From contig OX485803.1 in the NCBI GenBank assembly GCA_950295325.1, forward strand, positions 28,208,001 through 28,272,000: DNA of 64,000 bases, in the 5' to 3' direction. The notes under the pieces were generated by a model, which ran no database searches, had not been told where the DNA came from, and worked only from the letters and a program-made list of their open reading frames with translations. Shown piece after piece: positions 11,773 through 25,266 of the stretch. How positions within the stretch are numbered: the first letter of the stretch is position 1; every line of letters begins with the position of its first letter. Both the position numbers and the translations under genes were made by a program. This DNA comes from Polytrichum commune. Its lineage: Eukaryota > Streptophyta > Polytrichopsida > Polytrichales > Polytrichaceae.

Positions 11773-13830
11773 GTGCAAGAACTTCCGGAGGATTTTGGGA
11801 GACTACAAAGTCTTGTAGAGTTCAATGCAAGGTGTTGTTCCTCCTTGTCAAGGTTACCGGAATCATTGGGTCAGTTGCCAAACTTGGAAACATTGTACCT
11901 CCAAGATCGTGACCAACTTGAAAGCCTACCTTCATTTATTGGTGGGCTCACTAAGTTGAGAGTTTTAAACATATCGGACTCAGGAGTGCAAGAACTTCCG
12001 GAGGATTTAATTTGGGAGACTACAAAGTCTAGTAGAGTTCAATGCAAGGCGTTGTTCCTCCTTGTCAAGGTTACCGGAATAATTGGGTCAGTTGCCAAAC
12101 TTGGAAAGATTGTACCTCGAAGGTTATGTCTGCCTTCAAAGCTTACCTACATCTGTTGGTGGGCTCACGAAGTTGAGAGTTCTAAACATATCGGAGTCAA
12201 GAGTGCAAGAACTTCCAGAGGATTTTGGGAGACTACAAAGTCTTGTAGAGTTGAATGCAAGTGGTTGTTCATGCTTGTCAAGGTTACCGGAATCATTTGG
12301 TCAGTTGCCAAACTTGGAAAGATTGGACCTCCAAGGTCGTGGCCAGGATCAAAGCCTACTTACATCTATTGGTGGACTCACAAATTTGGGATTTGTAAAC
12401 ATATCGGGGTTGGGAGTTCAAGAACTTCAAGAGGATTTTGGGAGATTACCAAGCCTTGAAGAGTTCAATGCAAGGGGTTGTTCTTCCTTATAAGGTTACC
12501 GGAATCATTCATTCAGTTCCCAAACTTGCAAAAATTAGTCCTCAAAGGTTGTGGTCAGCTCAAAGCCTACTTACATCTATTGGTGGGCTCATGAAGTTGA
12601 GAGTTCTAAACACATCGAACTGAAGAGTGCAAGAACTTCCGGAGGATTTTGGGAGACTCCAAGTCTTGATTATTTCAATGCAAGTCGTGGTTCCTCTTTG
12701 TCAAGGTTACCGGAATCATTTGGTCAGTTGCCAAACTTGAAAAAATTGTACCTCCAAGGTCGTGGCCAGGATCAAAGCCTATTTACATCTATTAATTGGT
12801 GGGCTCACAAATTTGGGAGTTCTAAACATATCGGGGTCAGGAGTGCAAGAACTTCCGGAGGATTTTGGGAGACTACAAAGCCTTGAAGAGTTCAATGCAA
12901 GGGGTTGTTCCTCCTTATAAGGTTATTGGAATCATTCATTAAGTTGCCAAACTTGCAAAGATTAGTCCTCAAAGGTTGTGGTTTGCTTCAAAGCCTACCT
13001 ACATCTATTGGTGGGCTCACGAATTTGGAAGTTCTTGACTTATCACACTCAAGAGTGCAAGAACTTCCGGAGGATTTTGGGAGAGTACAAAGTCTTGTAG
13101 AGTTCAATGCAAGGGGATGTTCCTCCTTGTCAAGGTTACCGGAAGCATTCAGTGAGTTGCCAAACTTGAAAATATTGAAACTCGGTCGTTGTGACCAGCT
13201 TCGTAGCTTACCTATATCTATTGGTGGGCTCACAAAGTTGAGGGTTTAGGACATATCGGACCTAGGAGTGCAAAAACTTCTGAAGAATTGGGGGAAACTA
13301 TAAAGACTTGTAGAGTTCAATGCAAGGGGTTGTTCCTCCTTGTCAAGGGTACGGGAATCATTGGGTCAATTGCCAAACTTGGAAACATTGGTCCTCGAAG
13401 GTTGTGGCCAGTTTTAAATCCTACCTACATTTATTGGTGGGCTCATGAATTTGACATTTCTAAGCATATCCGACTGAGGAGTGCAAGAACTTACAGAGGA
13501 TTTTGGGAAACTACGATGTTTTGTTGACTTCAAGGCAAGTGGTTGTTCCGCCTTATCAAGGTTATTGGAATCATTAGGTCAACTTGGAAATATTGGACCG
13601 CAATAATTGTCACCTGTTGCAAAGCCTACCTACATCTGTTAGTGGGCTCATGAAGTTGAGAGTTCTAAACATATCGTTCTCAAAAGTGCAAGAACTTTTG
13701 GAGGATTTTGGAAAATTACAATGTCTTGTAGACTTCAATGCAGGTGGTTGTTCCGCCTTGTCAAGAATACGGGAATCATTCGGTCAGTTGGCGCACTTGG
13801 CAACATTGGTCCTGAAAGGTTGTGTACGAG
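11773..13830 (+). pseudogene. Degenerate continuation of the TNL LRR array
   Basis: The same LRR units continue directly after the receptor stop codon but are broken. The frame is open from 11773 to about 12008, where four extra bases (GAGGATTTAATTTGGG in place of GAGGATTTTGGG) shift it. More shifts and stops follow, and LRR peptides such as LPEDFGRLQSL appear in all three plus frames. Similarity to the unit ends near 13830. This is either the decayed 3' end of the receptor or an adjacent decayed array. The stop at 11770 alone would be enough to cut it off. Confidence 0.85.
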
Positions 13831-16800
13831 GAAAACACGAAAAATCGACTACGGCTATATCACTGGATTTAACTTTTGGTTTTAGGGCAATCATGTTGAT
13901 CCAAAGTGATGACTAGAAATGACTTTAGTCATCATATGACTAGGCTTTTAATTATATCTAACAAGACCTAGATGGGAACCATGTAGAGAATGTGTTGCGA
14001 ACATGTTTTCTCAATATTTTTTTATTTTCATAGTCATAATGGACCGCATGACTAAGATTTATAATTAGTTGACTATGATTTTCAAGTCCTAATAATGAAT
14101 GGTTTTTATATTGGATTTGGATTTCTTCGTATTTATTCCTGTGGTGAATCCTCGGTCTTTGATCATTTCAACAAATTTTTTATGACAATGGTATTTTTGT
14201 TGATTGTATATTGAATTTTGACAATACAATCATTTTTTATTAATTTGCAATGTTTTTGAGTTTTATTACTTTTATACAACATCATAGTTTATTTCTTGGC
14301 TTTGCAATATTCAAATACATAGTCTATACAATCACAAAATGCATGATATACGCCTATACCTACTATTTTTTCCATGCGGCCTCCCTTCCTAATGTCAGAT
14401 AACATCATCTTCCAAATCTGAATCTTGTTCCACAATGTCCAACACACGGTTCAACGTCTTTTGTAGTTAGAACCTTGCTACCTCTCAACAAAAGGGCACT
14501 AGGTATCGTGTCAATGGAAGTGGATATAGGCCTTAGGCCATGATGTTCTTCATCCTTGCCATATTTTAGACTATGCATTTCAGGTCTTCAGTCTTCCTTT
14601 TATAATACTCTTGAGCTTTGTTATTTTCTTCGTAAAATAATCTTCCACCCATCTTTCTTGTTATTTACAAATTTGTTTTGCTGCATATGAAGGGAAAATG
14701 CAAATGAATCCGTTGAATAAGGGATTAATCGATTAAATATGAAGAGTGTGAATCATCCTCACATGTGTTTGATACTCCAAAAATTGTGAAGCAATTTAAG
14801 AAGAGAAGCACTGCAATTAAATGCATTGTTCAAGAACCCTTGTATAGTGGATTTATTTATTCGTCTAAGACCTTCATGGGCTTTACCTCCTCAAACTCCT
14901 CTTCTTTCATGACAATGACATCTTTGTCATCCTCAAGTCCATCATTAATTGTGGTAGGTTGATGTTGAATATGTGTAGACAATATGTTATCATTCGTACA
15001 ACTACAAATTCTTCATGTTTACATTCAGTATTTGGAGATTCAAGTAAGCATGTTCAAATTTTGTAGTCATAGAGTCAAAATTAAAGTCTACATTTAGTCA
15101 ACCATATGATTTCAAAGTTTGTAGTCCTAGAGTCCAAAATAATGACTACGTTTTGTCATCCGTATGAAAGTCGGCTACAGCAGTTCGTTTTAGTGAGAAT
15201 GTCACACATCCAAAGTCTAGAATTGCTTAATTCTCACTGAATTATGCCAAATGAAACAATGGATCCATGCCTCACTTGAGGCCACTACAGTGGTTCAATT
15301 TATTGCGAAATATGTGAAAAGCTTATCCCACTCTTTAATTTCCCGTGTTGCTACAACATGGCATATCCTCAAACTTTGGGGTTCCACAATGTAGGCAACA
15401 ACACATAATTCCATTGCACATTGGCAATCTCGTCCCTCCCAATAGAGTTATGAATGAATCAACATCTTGGTAGACGGTTTTTCTCTAGTTGTAGTACATG
15501 TTTTATAAACCATGGGTTTACTTTGTACATACTTATGAACTATGTTTAAAAAAAAATTGCCTTACAAATGGCAATAATTCATCCCTGGCCTTTCCTGCTT
15601 GCAATGCAAATACACCTCATCTCATGTATAGATGTCTTGGCACTCTAACCTCCCACTTCCTATTCCAATATGGAAAGGGAGGAAGTTTCGGATTTGCTCA
15701 TGAGCCTCATTGCCCATGAAAAATATCCGTCCTAAAATTACGTGCCAACCTTTGTTGGTCGCTAAATGAATTAGGTTCTCCCTCCAGTAAAGCAGTAAAG
15801 TAGGTGAAATTAAAGACTATAAAACAACAATTGTTGCAGCCTACATATAAGGTCGCTGCATTTTCTACATGTTTGAATGCAACATAGTAAGCTACGCACC
15901 ATCCCACCTAGATACTACTCAAAAGAGACAAAAACGTCAACGACATCTAGCAAACATATCAAGATTGATTTCTTAAATTCAAAATCACGTTTGTACACTC
16001 AAAGATGTTTGCGGATGGTTTTCTTTGACAATATCTTTGCACCCATGCATTTTTTACATGGGCATGTGTAACTTGCGAGTTGTTGTCTATCTGCTTCCTT
16101 GTCCTCTATGTCCTATGATTGCAAAAGATCATTTCGTAATCTCGGATCCATTTCCAAATGTTTCTATGCAATTCAAGGGGGTCCAATCTTTTTCTTGTGC
16201 ACGACAATCATGTGAATGGCATATACAAGTCGATGGTTGATGATTGGATTATTTAGAATTTCACAATGAGTGAAGTCGATCAAGTCTATGCCTAGGTATA
16301 GTGCTCAAACTTAATGTGTAATGTCATTCGCCATCAATGGTCCTTCAAGCTTGGAGGTTTATTCTGCTGTTTCTGATGAGAATCTGCATACCCTACATAT
16401 AATATTGAACTACATTTCTTCTGTAAGTAGTTTTCTTTGCCATAGATTGAGATGTGAAATGTTGACTTAATTACAGTACCTGTGATTTGTGAGTGTTCAG
16501 TACTCCAACTATCAGATTCCCAACCCCAATCAGGAGAACCCTAATTAAAAAACACGAAGTCCAGTATCACAGATATGAATAAATAAATCCAGCGTTACCA
16601 CCATCACACCCCTCTAAATTCATACATCATTAACACTTATTTCACATTGACTAAATCACATTAAACTACATCAACATTGAATCAGTGCCTACCAAACATA
16701 GGGTTTCAGTTTGAAGCTTATGTTTCTACATTTCTGTTCAGTAAACCCTAGTCATTTGCATTTTGAGATGACACGCAATTGGAGCCTACATACTCTGACA

Positions 16801-17690
16801 ATTAGGCGCAATGATGCAAGTGTTTGGCAGATTTCAGCTCCACCCCTAACACCTAAAATCTCGTTGCTGTTCTCATCATCTCAAAAATTTAACAGAGAGA
16901 GAGAGAGGGCTAACCGAAGAAGTTTCGCTTGTCTGCAAAGTTATGATACTTTTGATCTTGAGGGATTTTGGGAGTGACAAGCATTGGCACCACGAGTAGG
17001 CAGGCCGCAGTGAACTATACTGCCGCCCTTTGGCCTCTCTCTTCCATCATCCTCACCCTTTTGAACTTCCAACCTAATTCAGCAAACCCTTGCTCCAAAA
17101 TTTCCAACAAAACAGTTCAAGCTCCTCCTCAACACAAAATCGATTGTTCTGATGTTTTGCTCACCGTCTCCACTAAACTTAGCACATCAAACTTACACAT
17201 GCAGAGACTGATACCTAAGTTGCAAATATCCAATTAAAAATCTGGCAAATACTAAGTTAAGTTCAACTCTTCAATCCAACAATCACAACGCATACTGCTC
17301 TGACCCATTGAATTAGTACTGCACAACCCAGAAATTCATATACCGTCGGCACTAATTAATTGGTTTTCCACTGTGAGCCCAAAATGGTGCCCACATGTGG
17401 TGATTAACTCTTCGAAACCAATTTTAGTTCGACTTTGAGGTGTTATGATTATTCACAAAACATAAAAAGAGTGAAGTGTGGTGTGGATTTAAGTTTAGGC
17501 ATTAGAATGTGTAGTGTAGTTATTTCAAGGTTCGATTTCAATAAAAGGATGCCTTGATTATGTGAGTAAAGGGGAAGGTGAAGCAAGGTGAGCTCTGCGG
17601 GTTAAATGCCCACTTTTGGATCCACCTTGGTAGTTTAGGAAGAAGGAAGCTTGGTGGATGGGGATTAGTCCCTACTTTGGAGGAGAGGGT
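13831..17690. other. Intergenic, no gene found
   Basis: AT-rich sequence with only short frames. A TAGTC/ATGACTA-rich segment occurs near 13850-14080 and again near 15060-15180, possibly remnants of one decayed element. I find no domain or RNA gene. Confidence 0.35.
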
Positions 17691-17699
17691 TAAAGGATT

Positions 17700-17920
17700 G
17701 TGATTGGAGGTGCTAATCCTCTCATCCTATCCTCACCTCTCTCACCCTCTCTCCCCCTCTCCCTCTTTGCTACTTAAGGTGTTTTTCTCTCATTTTCCTC
17801 TCTCTCCATCAAGCGCTCTCAAGGGAGCAAGCTCCCAAGAGCTTGAGCCACGTGTGTGGATTTGTAGTTTTCTAGTGAAGTTAGTTAGTTAAGCTCTCTC
17901 TCTCAATCTCTCTCACGTGG
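17700..17920. repeat. Pyrimidine-rich CT tracts
   Basis: Several runs of CTCTC/CCCTCTC on the plus strand between about 17720 and 17920. Such tracts occur near plant transcription starts, but there is no clear gene downstream, so this is only a low-complexity annotation. Confidence 0.4.
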
Positions 17921-18082
17921 AGGGAGCCCTTAGAATTATTAGATAAACACGTGTGATTAGGGATGAACTTGATGAAGTTAGTAGGATAGGTTAATTATTA
18001 GTTAAGGGATTAGAGGAATGTTAGATTAATTACTAGGAGTTGAGAAGGATTTGTAGAACTCATTAGACTTCTGTCCAAGCAC

Positions 18083-18425
18083 TGCTGAGACCTGGATTAG
18101 TCTACTGCCGAGCAGCTGAAGGGCCTGAACCTGGTTTAGTTCGCTACTGGAAAAGCTGAGGGGCCGAACTGTTTAGTCTGCTACTAGAGCAGCTGAAGGC
18201 TTGAACCTGGTTTAGTCTGCTACTGGAGCAGCTGAAGAGCCGAACTGTCTAGTCTGCTACTGGAGCAGCTGAAGGCTTGAACCTGGTTTAGTCTGCTACT
18301 GGAGCAGCTGAGGGGCTGAATTGTTTAGTCTGCTACTGCCGAGCAGCTGAAGGCTTGAACCTGGTTAGTCTGCTACTGGAGCAGCTGAAGGGGCTGCACC
18401 GAACTAGCCTGCTGCTGGGCAGCCG
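18083..18425. repeat. Minisatellite, alternating ~38-bp units
   Basis: A tandem array based on AGTCTGCTACTGGAGCAGCT. Units alternate between two endings, one with GGCTTGAACCTGGTTT and one with GGCCGAACTGTTT, so the true period is a dimer of about 76 bp. About four dimers are visible. Confidence 0.8.
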
Positions 18426-18691
18426 TGGATGGTTGGGTCTTAAGAAGTAGTTGGGTAGTAGGGAGCATGTTTGGGTGACCAAAGCTTAGCCCAAATTGAG
18501 CACTATCACTAAAACTAAGCATAGGTCAAGTTATGCATTTTAGATTATTCTAGCACATATGTAAGTGTTAGATTTATTAGGCTAGTTAGCGTGAGGTGTG
18601 GCTTGCTAGTAAATGTAATTGGGGTGGATCATTAAGAACAGTGTTTTTAAACACTCGCCTCTTCTTGGTCAAAATAATTTACTTGTTCAAG

Positions 18692-18868
18692 AATGGAGAA
18701 TGCGATTGATCCTAGCAATGGCAAGGCAAAGGAATTAAAGATTAAGGGTGCTAGGGGGATGTCTTTACGGGCATGTGTGGCCAAGGCCGCCGGTTGGACC
18801 CTTGAGAAAGCCAATTCGGCTACAAGTCAAGAGGCTACCATTAATAAACAAAGTGATTCAAAATGACA
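18692..18868 (+). CDS. Small ORF, possible retroelement gag remnant
   Basis: A 58-codon frame starting MENAIDPSNGK and ending at TGA 18866-18868. It lies after a region with repeats and no other gene. Its polar start resembles the opening of plant retroelement gag proteins, but it has no zinc knuckle and no PBS was found nearby. It could be chance. Confidence 0.2.
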
Positions 18869-19733
18869 TGGATGCCTTGGGATGTGAAGGGAGCATTTTC
18901 AATACACAAACAATACATGTGATTCTCAAAACCATCACCCGGACTAGGACGCTTAAGGGGGTGGTTTTGGCCTCACATCCACTCTTCGTGAAAAAACCTT
19001 GAGTGGGTGGGACCGTGAGGATTCATGCGTGTCAGGCGAAACCTTGTGTATTTTGGTAGAAGTTGCACATACGGTAGGACTTGCCGGTCAGTTGAGTGCT
19101 AGTAAGGTAGATAGGGTAGAAGAAATGATGAGGAATGCAAGTTGTTTCATAATTTTATTTTTTTGTAAATAATTAGTTACATTTTTTCAAAGAGGCAAGT
19201 AAGTCAAACTTCTTATTTGCACACTAGAGTCACTTGAATTTGAGCATCAAGATATCCTACTATGGATACGAATGCACACAAAAATGGCACCCAAAACTAA
19301 TCACAAGTGGTGTGAAACATCATCTATCCAGCCAACTACTGCATCCCACCTATCATTACATCCTTTTTAATCCCCCCCCTTCTAAAATTAGCCATTTTGG
19401 GTCCACATAATAACCATTATACGTCTAGAGTGCACCAATAATGGTCAATCACATGTTTTCGGTTTTTCTACCTTAGTACAAGATGGTTAGCAAAGCCAAA
19501 TCAAGGTTGTAGCCACTTTCTTGAGTCATTTTCAGAGCACATATGAATTTTTTTAATTCATTATCAAAGTGAAGATTATCATGCTTATTGAAAGGTCATA
19601 TAGATCTCTCAATTATGTTGATTGTTGAGTTTAGAATGGTTATCATATTTTGAGCATGCAATGTAATTTTTATTTCTATGCTTGTCTTTTTGGTGTCCAT
19701 TTTGGAGCCACGTCAAATCATATCCCACTCAAC

Positions 19734-19736
<3 letters not shown>

Positions 19737-19766
<30 letters not shown>

Positions 19767-19778
19767 TATATATATATG
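19737..19778. repeat. (TG)n-(AT)n microsatellite
   Basis: An uninterrupted TG run to 19764 followed by an AT run to about 19778. Confidence 0.9.
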
Positions 19779-20177
19779 TAATAATAAAAGTAATTGAATA
19801 AGGGTTGCCTACTTTACAATGACAATTTATTTGCCTCAACCTAACAATGAGGTCATTATTGTGGCCACGCTACTACTAAGAGGAATATAGAAGACATTCT
19901 TGTAATTTATACATGGCTTCAATAGTAACCTCATCCACTGAGGGTGGAAAATAGACCCACTCATAGTCATCACGGCTGGAGCTAGAGGTACTATGAAAAC
20001 AACTCCCTCAACGACACAACTAGAAGAAACATTTAAATTGTTTGAAACCTCCGTCAAAAACACATTCAAAACAATAAACACCCATGCCATACATTATGCT
20101 GGATCAATTCTCCTACACAAAAGATGTATAGAAAACAACCAATCAATACCAACAAAATAAGACTCCAATATTGTATT

Positions 20178-20193
20178 ACACACACACACACAC
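20178..20193. repeat. (AC)n microsatellite
   Basis: A short pure AC run. No gene is seen around it. Confidence 0.8.
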
Positions 20194-20938
20194 CATAAAG
20201 ACAACAATTAAGGACCCGACCGGTATTTAAATAACAACTATCTAAACCTTCAACTTATAGTTATTTTCATTGGATACTGATCACTACAATGTCTACTCTC
20301 GACAGATGATAGTAATAGTGCCCCAATGAAATTTTGTCTGGTGGACATTTGGTCGGAAACATTACGAACATACACTTTATTCACGCCAGCCTTGCAAGAG
20401 GTCCGGAGTTCTTACATATATATGGCTTGAATGATATAATGTCTCATAATAGAAATAAGGGCTCCGGGATGCTCCACCCAATCGTTGACGACAAATGGTA
20501 TATTTAATTACAATTTATGATTTGTAATTTCAAATATGTATTGATTTATATTTGGATATTGAGGAATGTTAGGAAGATCTTATTGTTCTTTGGCTTGAAT
20601 GATATCAGGTAGTGGTAAAGAAATTAGACTGATAAACAAGGTCTCAATATGATGACTTAGTACCACGACACATTAGCAAGGGCATGGAGTGGTATGAGCA
20701 AGATGGAGGAATAGTGTAAGCCAAGGGGAGACCTAGTAAGAGAACTTTACTACTAGGGTAGGGCATAGGAGATTAATAAAGTATTAGCAAATAGGACAAT
20801 CTAACTATAGGGGGGTTTTGGAATGGTAAACTAAATATGACATTTAGTGTTACTTATAATTTGGGATTACACAATGCAACATCTATTTATGCAAAATTGG
20901 TTGTTTGAACAAATGTCAACTTGGTTGTTTGAACCTTA

Positions 20939-21464
20939 GAGGCGGTTTACACTATGGACCATGAAGTCGTCCCACGGCCGTCTAAGCGATGTGATTGGAC
21001 GTTGAAGTCGTCCCAGGACGACTTGGGTTTACACCAAGGAAAAAATGGCCGAGTGACCACGGAGGTTGAGGTCCACAAAATTTTTTTTTTAAGCCTACTC
21101 TATCCATTGCCATGGTCCAACGGGTTTTCCGTTGGGACAAGCAAAAGAGGTGGTCTAGGAAAATAAGCAAGGGCCCATGTCAGAAAAATGCCGTTTTAAT
21201 GAATTTTTTTAATGATTTAATGGTCAAACTTGACTTTTTCCAGAAATTGCCTTTTTTTAATATTAAAAAAATCAGCACCTCCACTTTTTGGTGCATGGTC
21301 ATTCTTCATGGTCCACATTCGGTTTACACCTAGTGAATGGCCCATGAACCATGAAAACTAATATTTTAGTAACTCGGACCATGGAAGTCGTCCCATGAAG
21401 TCGTCCCACGCAAAATAGGCCTCTTACGTGGGACGACTTCATGGTCCATAGTGTAAACCGCCCC
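20939..21464. mobile_element. PIF/Harbinger-like MITE, 526 bp, TTA target duplication
   Basis: Left end GAGGCGGTTTACACTATGG and right end (reverse complement) GGGGCGGTTTACACTATGG form terminal inverted repeats of about 30 bp. TTA flanks both sides (20936-20938 and 21465-21467), the classic PIF/Harbinger target duplication. It contains no transposase and is therefore non-autonomous. A second family member with near-identical ends sits at 49555-50818 inside the outer transposase gene. Confidence 0.88.
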
Positions 21465-21467
21465 TTA

Positions 21468-23724
21468 TAAAACAATGAAAAATGTACTTGGTAGAAAATT
21501 ACATCAATAGTAAAAAGGCCTAGCATTGCGTAATTCCAAATAGTAAGTGACACTAAACATTAAATTTAACATAGTACTAGGAGGTACTACCTCCTACTAG
21601 ACTTACAATACTACCAAAATTGTTAGGGTAAGGTAGTTGATAAGGAGGGGACGTCAATTATTAACAAGGAGGAATTTTAAGCTAAATGACGAGGAAGGGG
21701 GTCAATACTAGTAGAATGAAAAGAGCCAATGGCAACTTCAAGTACTAGTTACATGTAAAATATTTTTGTAGAATTGTTGGCAGTGGTAGTGGTGACGGTA
21801 ATTGGTTATATACTATGACTAGTAGCTCAGTAGCCCATTGGGGTCGAAGAAGAGGAGCCGGTAGAAGTAAAAGAAGAATGGGTGGTATAGGCAATGTTAC
21901 CGTTACTATAGTAGAACTGGTAGGTGATAGAAGGACAATCGTATATAAGGAGGTCGGTCGGCCGGGGATTTGTGGCACTCATGTATTTTCATTAGTGAGA
22001 GTTCATTCATCTTTGTGGATGAGATGAACCACTTTAGACACTACCTCACGTTGTCGGCTCCTTGTCTCAAGGGTTTCAAATATACCAAGTTTTAGTAGTT
22101 CTATGTTCTAATACTTAAGGCAATAATACAAAGGGGGTTAGATAAAATGAAAATGCCTCATATAGAAACAAGTGGGTGCTTCATGCATTGCCAACTTATG
22201 ATTACTAGTCCGGTTATTTTTAAGAAATTAACATGGGCGGACATTAAATACCCCCTCACGAACTTTCGGGGGTGTCGAATGCGGGCTAGGGCAACCCTCT
22301 AAAGAAATTTCTGAACCCAATCAAAAATTGTTACCCATCCCGCCCAACTTCGGAGAAAAACAAATGTTGCCCTTGCATTCTTGAAGGCCACTTGACTACA
22401 AATCCCATATTGAGTGCACTTCACTTCAAGGTCTAAAATCCAATATATATGAGCACTTCCAATTAGTAAATAAGCAATTGATTGGGATTTCATTCCGGAA
22501 GTGAAACCATCAATGAAGCACATAATTAACTTGGAGGTCAAAAACATTACAAAATCCTCATTAACATTGAGGTTATAAATTTATGACTTAAAACTATCTT
22601 TGTCATCCTAATGATAGATTAGTGCAAGTGTTCATAAAATGACCAAAATGAAACAATGAACGTAGAATATAAAACATACAACAAAATAAATCTTATGTTT
22701 TAGGTAATATAATATGAGCTATAAATAAATGGTTTGTTATTTGGAATGAGACTTGTGGGACAACGTCATGGATGGGGTATGCTCAAAAAATCACAAGTTT
22801 CTGACTATAGCTTATCTAAAATATTATAATATTTTATCCTCGTCAAAGATTGTATTATCTTTAAAATCACATGATGTATATTAATTATTTTCAAATCATA
22901 TATAATAATAATAATAATAATAAATTGTTTTGGAGTTCACCAATTTACATAAGTTGATGTATATTATTTTGACATATTACAAGTGTTTGAGCAATCACAC
23001 CTGTGCAAAATAATGAATTATAAACAAATAAATGTCTATGACAACACATCATTATTATATATTGCAGACGTTAATATCTTGCGGTATTTATCAAAATAAC
23101 CATGTGGAATTCAAAGCCACGTCATGGCCTTGGAAACAACTTATGGGAGGTTAGAAAATAGGCTTAGAGCATCCAATGCCACATCGTTGCCTCTTGCCAA
23201 CTAATTGATATTTACAAAATAGCTAGTAGTTCACAATAGCTATGAGGGAGAAAATAGGTCTTACATGCCAACTCGGTCGTGTTTCACTAAAGTAAGCTCC
23301 ATCCGAGCTTCTTGATGGACTCATCCGATTTTTGTTACCGGATGACTTTACTTGAGTGCCACGAATCCTTGACCGTCAAGATCCTGGCTGTACGCAAAGA
23401 AAAAGGAAGAGGAAGAGACAGAGGGAGGAAGATGAGGTTGTGTAAGTAGCAAAGTCTTAGGAAGATAATATTGGCAGCACGAGTTTAGGGTTTTCAGTCA
23501 CGGTTTCGTGGAACTTCAATCCTTGATGGCTGCTGGAGAGTGCGGTGGATCCTTGGGGTAGGATTTATGCATGTAGTATTTATGTGCGTGGTCTGTACTT
23601 GTCTTAAGAATCCTTCATTTAAACATCAAAATCCGAAGCTCAGCTGTCACGTTCAATATGTAACTGCGGGTTTCGTAATTGCGGAATTTATTTGGAAGAG
23701 GATTTGGAAGAGGATTGTCTAGAC
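21468..23724. other. Intergenic, no gene found
   Basis: AT-rich, with only short frames. A (TAA)n microsatellite lies at about 22902-22924. No structural RNA or coding signal that I can support. Confidence 0.35.
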
Positions 23725-23727
23725 TTA

Positions 23728-24322
23728 GGGCCACTTCACACTTGGGGGTCGGATTGAGGGCTGGCCTGAATTCTCAAAATTTGGGTCAATAGGATCGCTC
23801 CATTTCATCAAATTGGGCCCAAGGGCTTTATACTTGGGGCCGGCCCGAATACTCACTTATCATGTGTGGCGTCCTAGGTGGCACAATTTTGGCGCCAAAC
23901 CATCGGGCCCTAGATGAGAGTTTGGGACGAGCTTTTCCTCGGCCCGAACTCCCATCTAGGACCCGATTGGGCTCCTCCGTTGGATTGAGCTCATCTTGTC
24001 TGTTAGTCATTAGGGGGTAAATTCTTTTCCTCTCCTCTTCACTCCACTCCTGTAATAACACAACAATTAACATAAATATGATTGCATTAGACTAATAAGG
24101 CAACAATTAGGGCGTTAATCACACACTGAAGATAAAAATGAAACATTCAAAGCATTTAATCAAGTATAGAGTATGGCTTAGGCTATGGGTTAGTCTAATA
24201 ACGCATCAATTAGCTAAAATATGATAGCATTAGGCTAATAACACAACAATTAGGGTGCTAATCATACATTTAAGATAAAAATGAAACATTTAAGCATTCA
24301 ATCAAGCAGATGGTATGACTTA
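23728..24322. mobile_element. TTA-flanked MITE-like element, left part
   Basis: Begins GGGCCACTTCACACTTGGGG after TTA (23725-23727). Its matching end is GGGCGGCTTTATACACGG on the reverse strand at 55858, followed by TTA (55859-55861). With the MULE removed this would be a 1.4-kb element with imperfect inverted ends, as in PIF/Harbinger MITEs. It contains tandem repeats (from 24041) in which the MULE landed. The ends match only in part, so this is a moderate call. Confidence 0.5.
24041..24322. repeat. ~142-bp tandem repeat, left of the MULE
   Basis: Repeat unit of about 141-144 bp marked by TAATAACACAACAATTAG and AAGATAAAAATGAAACATTT. Two copies lie here. The array resumes in the same orientation at 55051, proving that the intervening 30.7 kb is an insertion. 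Confidence 0.85.
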
Positions 24323-24357
24323 CAGGGTTGCTAAAGTATGAGCAGGGAGCAATGAGC
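24323..24357 (+). repeat. Outer MULE left terminal inverted repeat
   Basis: Thirty-five bases matching the reverse complement of 55016-55050 at 29 positions. Further GAGCGTT repeats follow inside. It shares a GTATGAGC...GGAGC core with the inner element's ends. Confidence 0.85.
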
Positions 24358-25053
24358 GTTGAGCGTTGAGCATGGAGAAATATTAAAAAAATGTGTGAAA
24401 AAAAATATTTTTTTACTATAAGTTTCATATGTGAGTGGTTGAGAAGAAAAACCTATGGCTATAAATGCTCTCAAAGACGATGAATGGAGATGAATGGAGA
24501 TGAATGGAGTTGGATGAATTGTTTGTAGTTATTTTTATGGATGAAAATGAATTTGGATGATTGTTGAATGAAACTAAAAAAATCAATTATTTAGGATCAA
24601 TTACCAAGTACTTTAGATCCAAGGTTTAAGGTGTTTTTTTGGAAACTAAGGATCTGTACATGGTGTTACGAAACAATTTGAGTGAATACACCATTTTCAA
24701 TTAAATTTTATAATTACTTTTAAGCAATACTGAGATTCATCAAATTTATTTTTATGCTAACACAAAGTCAACGATTTTCTCATTATTAGTTGAGTCTAGG
24801 TGGACAAACAGCTCGGGGGATGCACCTTTCATTAAAACCTAGAATCACGTGCGTTCACTGCATACTCTACAAACCCCCTATATACAAGTTATTTTTGTGA
24901 AATGAAGTAATACACATACAATTGCAACAATAAATATACAAGTGACAAAATGTATACACAAAAAAACATCCATTCATATATAGTCATTAACATAAGTATA
25001 CAAATATACTTTTGAACAATAATCAACCCCTATAATATGTATAACAAAATATC
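24358..25053. other. Outer MULE left subterminal region
   Basis: No gene. Direct GATGAATGGA repeats lie at about 24477-24520, and GATGAATG-type repeats recur near the other end (about 54735-54775). They may be subterminal transposase sites, which is inference only. Confidence 0.35.
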
Positions 25054-25266
25054 CTAGCTTCCATCAGCAAAGTCGTTGAAAACTTTTTCATCTCCCGGAT
25101 GTAACTCATAAACATTTGATTCACCAATATATGTCATTGTAGCCAATGCAATTATTGTCTCTAAGTCTACCATCAAATGATTAGTAAGATCGTATGTCCA
25201 CTTGTTGTTAGCCCCTTTTTGATACCAACATAAACCAATCTCCTTGTTACTTTGAGCTGAACAAAT
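25054..25266 (-). CDS. Small ORF downstream of the methyltransferase
   Basis: A 70-residue minus-strand frame with ATG at 25266 and a stop at 25054-25056, in the same direction as the methyltransferase. Composition is protein-like (GLCWYQKG, an ELHPGDEKVF segment), and no domain is recognised. It could be an exon of a longer gene or chance. I found no counterpart in the inner element. Confidence 0.25.
   Translation of the reverse strand: MCSAQSNKEIGLCWYQKGANNKWTYDLTNHLMVDLETIIALATMTYIGESNVYELHPGDEKVFNDFADGS

Noticed and set aside
8565-13249. Several ORFs of 100-260 codons in other frames and on the minus strand over the LRR array
   Set aside because: They are shadows of the 213-bp repeat. 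The period is divisible by three, so every frame stays open together. Only the plus frame encodes LRRs joined in phase to the NB-ARC exons.
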